Shown here in pieces: positions 56,576 through 64,000 of a DNA stretch of 64,000 bases. The notes under the pieces were generated by a model. That model did no database searches, was not told where the DNA came from, and saw only the letters and a list, made by a program, of their open reading frames with translations. The DNA comes from Lumbricus terrestris (Eukaryota; Annelida; Clitellata; Crassiclitellata; Lumbricidae), in assembly GCA_949752735.1 (NCBI GenBank), contig OX457037.1, positions 31,724,760 through 31,788,759 on the forward strand, in the 5' to 3' direction. A program made the translations under genes and the position numbers. The stretch's first letter is position 1, and every line of letters begins with the position of its first letter.

Positions 56576-57117
56576 CAAAGAATGACAGCGTCAGCTGACA
56601 TCTATTCATAATGGCGTTGTCATGCTAGAACACGAACTGCATCATTTAAAAACCCTAAGTATTGCACTGCTTTTCAAGTTTACATTTTAGTCCAATAAAT
56701 TTACCTCTACTGTGTAGAAAGTAATATAGAATTGCAATCAAGTGAAAATACATAAGCTGAATTCTAAGACAAAAGTTTCATACATGGTAACTTAAGAGTT
56801 AATCGGGTAAAAAGCTGATGATCAGCCAGGAAGGACTAAGGATGGGTATGATTTAGATTCTTTGACAAATAGTCTGTAGATTAAAAAATAACTGCATATA
56901 CATGTGCAAATTCAAATAAATGCCTTTAATGCTTAATTTAACAATTGTTAATGAAAAAAATTGTTTTTTCATTTAAATTTTTTTACAAGATTATTCAAGT
57001 CATGCCAAACAATGACTGAGTTCTTTTACCACAAACAACATCTTTTTTTGGCCAAAGGCTCTGTAGGTGTAAGTGCAAAATGCGTAAATAAGCTTTGTTC
57101 AATTAATTCCCACTGAC
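56576..57117. other. Non-coding interval
   Basis: AT-rich. No continuation of the VPS35L frame was recognised here. Confidence 0.4.
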
Positions 57118-58140
57118 CTTATGGGATTCATTCTGGAACATGTCACATAACTTTCTGAAGTTCTCGAGTCCAAAGAGTTCAACGAAATTTTTTGTGTGGA
57201 CAAAAATCCTTGAAATGACGCTGTGTAGCTGCGAGCAGAAGTCTTTAGATACTCCATCTGGAGTCATATGCCTGATAACATCAGCGAGGAATGTGTTGAG
57301 CTCCCTCTTTCCGAAGAATGTACTCTATCCAAACTTCGGCACACCCATAATAGTCATTTCGATTTCTGATCTTCCTGATGGCCTTACAGACAACATGTAG
57401 CAATGTTAGTTGTTGATCATATGGTGGGCTAGCAGCCACAAACAACACAACGCCCAAGGCTGCGGTACAGCAGGTGCTTCGGAAAGCCAAGCTCCTCGCA
57501 TTCCTCAAACATCTTTGCAAACACAAGTGCACGCACAGGCTGAAATGAACTCTGATTTGAAGGCAACAGTAATCGAGCTGAGCAGCAGTGCTTGATTACA
57601 AATGTTCTGACATTTTCGTAGGACAGCATCGAGGACGACTGTTTTGGCGCAACTCGCTATGCACTGCAGGACCGAGTCAAGCGCGGGGTATAGATGACCA
57701 GATAATGAGAAAGTTTGAGCATTTGTGCTGTGAGAATGTTCTATATGCTGTCCGTGTGGATCTGAGCATACATCTGGATAAAGACATCAAGACAAGGCAT
57801 CAGGTGATCCCGAAACTTTGGTGACATGATTCCAACTCGACAGAGGTAGCACAATGCGTACATTCCCATGAGGGTGTCCCTGATTCCACAGGACATCTCC
57901 ACCAGGCGAACAAGAGCTCTGTTGTGTTGCCCTGTTTGCAGAACCCTGTAGCATTTGAGGATGGCTGCCTCACAGTATAACCGTGGAACCAGTTCGCAAA
58001 TGGAAGAGATCTTATGGAACCAGATGTGGCACGATTTCTTCGCAGACTCCGGAATCTGGTCGGCAGTGAGATCCTCCATAATTAGTTTTGCGCCCTTCTG
58101 CACCTCATTCCTCAATCATTTCCGCGCCTCAGATTCACAT
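57118..58140 (-). pseudogene. VPS35L: VPS35L (C16orf62) copy, multiply frameshifted
   Basis: The minus strand encodes, without visible introns, about 330 residues of VPS35L, the VPS35-like subunit of the Commander/Retriever endosomal recycling complex. Readable pieces in order: VPRLYCEAAILKCYRVL and ALCYLCRVG in the first frame; then YPALDSVLQCIA and NQALLLSSITVAFKSEFIS; KMFEECEELGFPKHLLYRSL; RNRNDYYGCAEVWIEYI; ELNTFLADVIRHMTPDG; ENFRKLCDMFQNES. They fall in different frames, so at least four frameshifts (near 57700, 57515, 57470 and 57300) plus stops near 57740 and 58120 are needed. Homology stops at 57118 at an AAG/GTCAGT that looks like a splice donor. Either a retrocopy truncated at both ends or a large exon of a decayed gene. 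Confidence 0.82.
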
Positions 58141-58920
58141 TTCGGTGTGACCTTGCGCGCGTTACAAATTTATTTAATAATAATAATTCCCCGGCGATCT
58201 TTCTTAGTCCAGGCAATTTGCAGTTTCACCTGGGCAAAATTGGATCAGAAGCTTTTTTAACGGTTTTCTGATCAGAATTTGTTGCTGAATAACATATCTA
58301 AAATCCGCCAAAATCCGACCACGGGGTCACCCCCAAAATGAGGTTCAAAATATGATGGTCTCACGTGCATTTTATATATACTTCGTTTATTCAAGAAAAA
58401 ACTAAGTTGACACACCGCAACTTATTACATAAAACAAAAACAAAAAGTATTTTAAAGAAGTAAATAGGCTGAAGTAACGATTGTCCACAGAATTCAGGCT
58501 GGAAGCGAAAGATAGATTACTTTCTAGTTCTTAGAATTTACACTGCGAACAGTCTTAAAAAGAACACGAGAGATGAAATTAAAGTCATCTTTTCTAGGCA
58601 GTTCAAAGTTGTGCATTGAATATCGGGCTGGTAGTACAGCGGCCTGGTTAAAAAATTGTTCACTTGGTGATAGTGCGGTAGCTCAAAGTTATACACGACG
58701 TAAAACCTAGAAAAAAGTAGTATACAAGCAAAAAGCGGTTTTTTGTGTAGTTTAAATAACAAGGTTCAACTGGGTCATTTTCTGCAAAAATCGCCCTTGA
58801 GCGTTTTTAGTTATTTGCATTTTGTTCGGAAGTTTGTTGTGCTGCTTAGTTCCGTTATTATCGCTCAATGCTTACGTGTGCGTTTCTGTCCGTAATTAAT
58901 CGTATTAATATTCTAAAATT
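58141..58920. other. Non-coding interval
   Basis: No supported gene or repeat between the VPS35L copy and the MITE. Confidence 0.4.
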
Positions 58921-59884
58921 GGTAAACGTGTATTTTAGCGTCGAAAATTATTTACTCGTTGCAGCTTTATAAATTTTAATGGTGTTTATCGCTTTAGCGG
59001 AATAAATTAGTCGCCGTTGCATGTAGGGCTGCCAACTTTTGATTTTGCCATTCCGGGACGTCTTCAGCCACTCGATGTGCCATTACCAATTTGCACAATC
59101 CACATAAGCGCATAATGTAACAAATGTTGTGTCAGTTCAGTATAGAATCTACATCTACAATCTACTAAAAAAGTTCTTAATAATTTTAGACGAATCATCA
59201 AAAGACATAATTTTATAGCCTAAATTTAAGACAAGAATCAACCTCAAGAAGAAGCGTTTCAAGCTTCTGTCACCTATAGGTTCATCAGAGTTAGGGTTAC
59301 CATACGTCCGGGTTTCCCCGGACACGTCCTCTTTTTTGGCCCCTGTCCGGGCGTCCGGGCGGCTTTCCAGAAATACGGATTTTGTCCGGGTTTTCTCCGT
59401 CCGTCCCCGATCAATCGATTTTACTTACTTTTCCGTGTTATACACTCTTCCTTTCCGTGAACTAAACACGTGTCCCAGCAGTATTTAGCTCAATAGCATG
59501 GTTGCCAAACGCATAACTATAGGCTAACGCTAGTTACATAATGATAATTGTAGATAAAATAATAAATTTTTCAATTTCACGGGAAAATTTTACATAAAAA
59601 ATGTCGAAACGTAAGTGGTTATTTACAGAGCCGCCCTGAAAGCCCAATACACAGGTTTTCGTGCAGGTCGTTATGACTGAGGAGCTGACGAACATTTTGA
59701 GTGTCCTCTTTTTCATCTGAGCACTTATGGTAACCCTAATCAGAGTAAGACTTATGAAACGAATTTTGTATAAATAGAAGCTGGATCGATGGGAAGGATT
59801 CTGTGCAAACTCTAGAAGTTGGATTGATTGAAAAAAAATACTGCAACCAGCGAATAATTGTCGATGCCAAAATACACGTTTACC
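58921..59884. mobile_element. Variable-repeat MITE, copy B, carrying a nested hAT
   Basis: Left end GGTAAACGTGTATTTTAGCG and reversed right end GGTAAACGTGTATTTTGGCA, continuing for about 45 bp each (CGTTGCAGC and GGTTGCAGT further in). It contains AGAAGCTGGAT(C/T)GAT and GAAGTTGGATTGATTG units, as in copy A at 22826-23260. Removing the 447-bp hAT (59292-59738) leaves about 515 bp. Confidence 0.7.
59284..59746. mobile_element. 447-bp hAT MITE nested in copy B, perfect TSD
   Basis: Element 59292-59738. Ends TAGGGTTACCATA at both sides in inverted orientation, followed by GTCCGG-rich and GAGGACAC words. TSD ATCAGAGT on both sides (59284-59291 and 59739-59746). Confidence 0.93.
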
Positions 59885-59924
59885 TTAAACTGAAGCTGAA
59901 TTGATAAAAATAGTTGTTGCTGGG

Positions 59925-59985
59925 CTGGCAGCGCCTCTGAGTAGCTTTCTTGAATAGGCGCTGCATAAATCCAAATAATGAATTA
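59925..59985 (+). repeat. LINE 3'-end fragment
   Basis: GGCAGCGCCTCTGAGTAG followed by CTTGAATAGGCGCTGCATAAA closely matches the 3' end of the LINE at 41790-43325 (GGGAGCGCCTCTGAGTAG and CTTGAAGGGGCGCTATACAAA). Only the terminal 60 bp or so remain. Confidence 0.8.
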
Positions 59986-60149
59986 ATGAAATAGAAGCTG
60001 GATTGATTAAAGGAATTCATGCTAAAATAATATAATAAAGTAATGATTATAAGGTTTTTTCTTTAGTGAAATGCACTGCGCTGTAGCCTACATGTAGGGC
60101 CTACAAGTTATGCAACAATCTTTATTAATATCAATCTTAACTACTAACA

Positions 60150-60660
60150 GAACAGACAGCCTGCATTAAAAAGTGACGTACATGTAGAGACTGAGTCATC
60201 TGGCTCTGGATAGGTCCAGCTGAAGAGACATTGTGAAGAGGGCATCGGACACCTATGGGTACTGAGCCCACAGTTATTGAAGGCGGAAGAATGGTCATTC
60301 CAAACAGAGGGACCAACAGCAACAAGCGCCTGATGTTGGGCAAGAGCAGTCCTAGTCCTGGGAACAAAAGGATCAAGACGATCAGCAGAATGCGATGAGC
60401 GAGATGAAAGATCAAGATGATCAGCAGAATGCGATGAGCGAGATGAAAGATCAAGACGATCAGCAGAATGCGATGAGCGAGATGAAAGATCAAGAGGATC
60501 AGCAGAATGCGATGAGCGAGATGAAAGATCAAGACGATCAGCAGAATGCGATGAGCGAGATGAAAGATCAAGATGATCAGCAGAATGCGATGAGCGAGAT
60601 GAAAGATCAAGATGATCAGCAGAATGCAGTGGGCGAAATGAAGATGCAGATAACAGCTGT
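60150..60660 (-). pseudogene. CR1/L2-like LINE C-terminal fragment with internal amplification
   Basis: On the minus strand one frame reads FVPRTRTALAQHQALVAVGP, then SVWND, the common end of CR1/L2-type ORF2 (RTRxxxxxxRAFxVxGPxLWN). Directly before it, in the same frame, SSRSSHSAD (normally one copy, upstream of VPRTR) is repeated about six times as a 13-residue unit. Only the C-terminal part of the LINE is present. Confidence 0.7.
60395..60660. repeat. 39-bp tandem repeat (about 6.5 copies)
   Basis: The unit GCGATGAGCGAGATGAAAG, then ATCAAG(A/G)(C/T)GATCAGCAGAAT, recurs every 39 bp with single-base variants. The length is a multiple of three, which keeps open frames on both strands. Confidence 0.97.
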
Positions 60661-60799
60661 ATAATATAGTTTGAAAGGTATTTAGGGGCATTTCCCAGCT
60701 GTGCTTTGGAGATCAGAAAGAGGATCTTGTAATGGAAATGCCATGTGTATACAATGATGAAATGATATGTAATATGTGTATAAATTATCTTTCCACATT

Positions 60800-61080
60800 G
60801 GCTAAATCATGTGACTAGAGAAGAAGGTATGAAGAAAAACTAAATACAAAGGAAGACTTAATGCAGACAATGATGAGACAAAAACTGAGTCTATTTAGTC
60901 ATATATGCAGAATGGATATAGCAGAAAAATGGAACTAAGCGTTTTGAGACATATGGATGGGAATGGGCGGAGTGGAAGACCTTACCGAGAATGGATCGAT
61001 GACATTGGAGACTGGTGTAAACAAGATCTTCAAAGTTTGAGAATAGCAGCACAAGAGCTGGGACTCTGGGGAAAAAGTGA
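60800..61080 (+). pseudogene. RTE/Craton-like LINE C-terminal relic
   Basis: Plus-strand pieces KEDLMQTMMRQKLSLFSHIC, RMDIAEK and, in another frame, EWIDDIGDWCKQDLQSLRIA match the end of RTE-type ORF2 (RRxLxLFGHICRM and REWLDDIxDWC). Frameshifts separate them. Confidence 0.65.
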
Positions 61081-61169
61081 TTAGCAATGCAGTGTTCATC
61101 TTCAAATGGTGTACATTCAGTTCAAAGTGGCTCATAGACAGCTCTCCCAGCTCAGATTCTCTGTGCCAT

Positions 61170-61360
61170 CAGCAGAAGTTTATTGTTTGAAAAGCATAAT
61201 CAACTTTGATTGGTGACCGTTTCTCAGAAGGTTTACTCAGTGGGTTGGTGACAAAGTCAATCACAATACATGGCAAGTTTGAGTCGACGTGATTCATTCC
61301 ACGGTATGCCTCCTGATTAAAGAGCACAATTCTCCTGGTTATGTTGACTCCATTGTAGAT
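61170..61360 (-). other. Open minus-strand segment, possible exon fragment
   Basis: One frame is open for about 60 codons and reads VNITRRIVLFNQEAYRGMNH, later CIVIDFVTNPLSKPSEKRSP. The composition looks protein-like, but no domain or splice sites are convincing. Confidence 0.25.
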
Positions 61361-61399
61361 CTTAATTCATGTAATGTGTTGTGCATCTATTCAACACTG

Positions 61400-62815
61400 T
61401 GTTAGCTAAGCTAAGTGGTTGCTTAGCATTGTGGCACCATGCACGACGTTCGACCAACCGCTATGGCTGAAGACAGTGGAAATAAACTTATCACCTTTGA
61501 TAGATGTATTGTGCCGACTCATCGAATTTTTGCATGCTCATAAGCTTCTTTGGAAGCCTTTTTGGAGCAGGTGTGGATTGGCCGAGTCTATTGGAGTTAT
61601 GGTCCAATCACTGTCATGATTGTCATCTGTATTAGTAGCATGGGTATTGTTGATGGAGTATTGGGTGACCGGTGAGATGACTCCTATGGAACATCTATTG
61701 AAGTTTCCTGCTGTTGAGTTAGTGTAGGTGTATATTGTGTTTTGCTTTATTTGGTGGTGAATAAACTACTTGCTTACTTATTTTCTGCCATTCTAGTTAA
61801 GATGCTAGTGTAGCGTTTTGGGAAAAGCTACAAAATTATACTTATTTTTATCCATGTTGGCCATAACGGTTAATTAACTCTATGCTGCACCAGAGCGAGG
61901 CTGCAGACATTACGCCAGCATGACGTGTGACCTTTTGGATGACGTGGCGAAAGTGTGGGCGCCGCTGATTGGCCAAGAGCGACGCGTGACCTACAAACAG
62001 CGGTAAAAGGTCGCTTCCTATTGGCTGTTGGACCAATCTAGGTCAGTAGGACAAAGAGACGCGAAGAGGTGAAACCGACGAGAAAGACTAGGCCATCTTT
62101 TTGAATAGAAATTCGTTTAAAACTAAGTTTTCGGGCATCTAAATTAATAAGGAAGTCAACTAAATTAATAGATAATAAAGTAAACGACCGCTGGTCGCCT
62201 CCGGTGGAAGGAGAACGTCGAAATAAGCAAAACCGCTTAGGAATCAGGGAAGTAGAAATAAATTAAAGTGTAGCGTGCTGAATCTGTAAATGAATGAATG
62301 TTTAAAATGGCCGGAACGCGTTGATATAGATTATATAGCGCATTACAGGTAGAGCGAAGGATAAATTAGCGCTTGTATTAAGAAGCGTGAATATATTGAA
62401 AGAGTTGCTAGAAGTAGCCTTGCGATATAACTGTTGCTGTGGTCGTGGTAAACTAGTGCAAAGTGTTGATGTTAATTCGTTGCTTTTGTGTAACTGATTA
62501 ATAGCGTGATTTGACCTTCTGCAGTAGTTAAGGAAATAAGAACTGAACTGATAGCCTAGTTATATGCAGGAGCATAAGAGATAGGTATCAAGTAATGCAG
62601 AGTGTGTAATAACCAGCCATAAATGCTGTGTAGTGTTAGGAATACTTTGTGTTGAACTGATAAGTATTATAGGCAGAATTGTATTTGCACAGATTGCTGC
62701 CAATTGTATATTAATTAAGTAGTAGTGAAAGAACAAATAAAGTGTTGCATATTGAACTAGAATTGAAGGTGATTCACTGACTGACTTGCAATTAGTTGTA
62801 AAACCGAATAATCCC
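61400..62815. other. Upstream region of the right-edge reading frame
   Basis: No exon seen. GC content rises after about 61.9 kb, consistent with a 5' UTR or promoter, or with an LTR, for the frame starting at 62816. A TGTAGCG word at 61810 resembles the start of the Gmr1 LTR, but nothing after it matches that LTR. Confidence 0.35.
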
Positions 62816-64000
62816 ATGTCTCGTGCCAGCTCTTTGAGGGGGGACGCCCTAGAGGAATCGGATGATTCGGAGGGAGGGCGGACAGTCAGTAGTGATGAGA
62901 GATTGATAGAGCGCCAGATATATCCAGCCAAATACTCTCCGCCACCTCTTCAGGAGTTCGAGTCCCTTTCGCCCAAAGCTGCCGTGGGGATAACGAACTC
63001 AGACGAGCACCAGAAAGAGGGTGCTGTCGCGCGTCGACAAACCGCCGCGGAGACATGTCCTGTAGGCCCTGGTACCCATGAAAGAAGAGAATCTGGACGT
63101 TCCTCCCTGTCGTTCACACTTGAGGTTCCCGTAGGTGGTTCCCTGTCGCCCCGGCAGTACGCCGCCACACTAGGGGAGGGGGGCGAAAGTAAGCGAGTAA
63201 GTGGGGCATCCCTTGCAAGCGCTTCCGGTCCCCTAGCGGTTAGGGCGGGCGTAACAAATGGTACCAGAAGTGGGGTAGAAGTGGAACAAGGGGAACAAGT
63301 GGAACAGGTGGAACCAAGAAAATTTGGAAGGACAGAATTTCCTGGAGAGAGAGAGAAGTGGGAAGGCGAAGAAATGGCTTATTATGGCGCTAGACCCAAG
63401 CGTCCTTCGGACTACCCTGTTACCGCAGCAATTGATGCGGGTTTTGATTTTGAATTTTACATGAGAGATAAACAAGCGAGGTTGGTTAACAGAAAGCTTG
63501 GAGGAAATAATTATGAAAGTGAAGGTTCGGAGGTAACTGATCTGCGACCCTTTCATAACGTTCTGTTGCATCCTAATATGTTGAATTTGGATAAAGGTTG
63601 TGTTGGGATCCTTGCTAACTCTGAGTGTATAGTTTCAGATATGGAGGATGGGGATTCGGCGCTGCCGAGGGAACTGGGACTCCCGACTTCGGATGCACAT
63701 CCCGGGCACCCAACCCTAGTCCACCCTCGGGCTACCACCTTCCCACCACCGCCTCCCTCGTCGCACCCTTTCGCCGTCCGAGCCCCTCCTGCTCCGACCC
63801 CGAACACAATCGGTGGCGTCGTCAAGTCGAATCCTTGGGTGAGAACCGTCACCCCGGTCACAGCCTCGGTGTGCAAACTGTCCGTATCCGTCGTGTCGTC
63901 GATTCAGTCAATCATGTCGACCTTGTCCTCGTCGTTGAAGCCACAGGTTACACAAAGTTCCGCCTACCTGTCCTCGAACCCTGGCCCTCCCGCTCACCTG
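62816..64000 (+). CDS. Long open frame cut by the window edge; unknown protein
   Basis: ATG at 62816 opens a frame of 395 codons with no stop before the window ends, the longest open frame here after the retrotransposon. It starts MSRASSLRGDALEESDDSEG and continues with acidic, Ser/Pro/Glu-rich low-complexity sequence. There is a short EQGEQVEQVEPR repeat near residue 160. A more ordered segment follows (PSDYPVTAAIDAGFDFEFYM, then RLVNRKLGG), then a Pro-rich run (FPPPPPSSHPF) and a Ser/Val/Thr-rich part. The region is clearly GC-richer than the rest of the window. It could be the first coding exon of a regulatory protein, or ORF1/gag of a retroelement whose body lies to the right. I see no zinc knuckle or other deciding motif. 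Confidence 0.5.
   Translation, partial: MSRASSLRGDALEESDDSEGGRTVSSDERLIERQIYPAKYSPPPLQEFESLSPKAAVGITNSDEHQKEGAVARRQTAAETCPVGPGTHERRESGRSSLSFTLEVPVGGSLSPRQYAATLGEGGESKRVSGASLASASGPLAVRAGVTNGTRSGVEVEQGEQVEQVEPRKFGRTEFPGEREKWEGEEMAYYGARPKRPSDYPVTAAIDAGFDFEFYMRDKQARLVNRKLGGNNYESEGSEVTDLRPFHNVLLHPNMLNLDKGCVGILANSECIVSDMEDGDSALPRELGLPTSDAHPGHPTLVHPRATTFPPPPPSSHPFAVRAPPAPTPNTIGGVVKSNPWVRTVTPVTASVCKLSVSVVSSIQSIMSTLSSSLKPQVTQSSAYLSSNPGPPAHL

Noticed and set aside
61810..62815. LTR upstream of the right-edge frame
   Set aside because: A TGTAGCG word and about 1 kb of spacing are suggestive, but there is no matching second LTR in the window and no convincing primer-binding site.

Overview
This is eukaryotic, AT-rich, intron-rich nuclear DNA with no bacterial or organellar features. 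The single-copy genes are animal genes: a DBHS-type RNA-binding protein, TATDN2, VPS35L, a flavin monooxygenase and FN3 exons. The main retroelement is a Gmr1-type Ty3/gypsy element, a group known from deuterostomes. Together with L2/CR1-like and RTE-like LINEs, tRNA-derived SINEs and many AGGCCTA words, this suggests a marine invertebrate, most likely a deuterostome (echinoderm, hemichordate or cephalochordate). The species cannot be fixed from the sequence.

Layout. 1-9 kb: mostly non-coding, with a complete non-autonomous hAT element (1504-3319), one minus-strand exon (4172-4269), a LINE relic, a near-perfect hairpin (7634-7722) and one plus-strand symmetric exon (8560-8721). 9.3-15 kb: a six-exon minus-strand gene (DUF4476-like helical repeats) with consistent splice phases and two hAT insertions in its introns. 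15-21.4 kb: a broken TE-associated gene, an orphan FMO exon, an exon of five 26-residue polar repeats, and a terminal exon ending in a hydrophobic tail anchor. 21.4-28.6 kb: DNA transposons (mariner-like, a variable-repeat MITE, a hAT split by another element) and a truncated LINE. 28.7-36.2 kb: one young, complete LTR retrotransposon with equal-length LTRs that look identical, a 5-bp target duplication and one 1644-codon gag-pol frame in which integrase precedes reverse transcriptase. 36.3-48.3 kb: two decayed minus-strand genes (FN3-TATDN2 and DBHS) with a LINE and two MITEs. 49-56.6 kb: two SINEs, a 35-bp satellite, a Harbinger-like element and a three-level nest of hAT elements. 57-64 kb: a frameshifted VPS35L copy, a second variable-repeat MITE carrying a hAT, LINE fragments (one with a tandemly amplified motif), and a 395-codon reading frame that runs off the right edge.

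Overall. This is a TE-dense region. At least nine elements with hAT-like ends, most with good 8-bp target duplications, can be delimited. Four recognisable cellular genes are each either broken (TATDN2, DBHS, VPS35L) or reduced to one exon (FMO). The long intact retroelement frame argues against poor sequence quality as the cause. No cooperating gene cluster or CRISPR-like system is present. The most notable system is the intact Gmr1-type element with its SCAN-like Gag.
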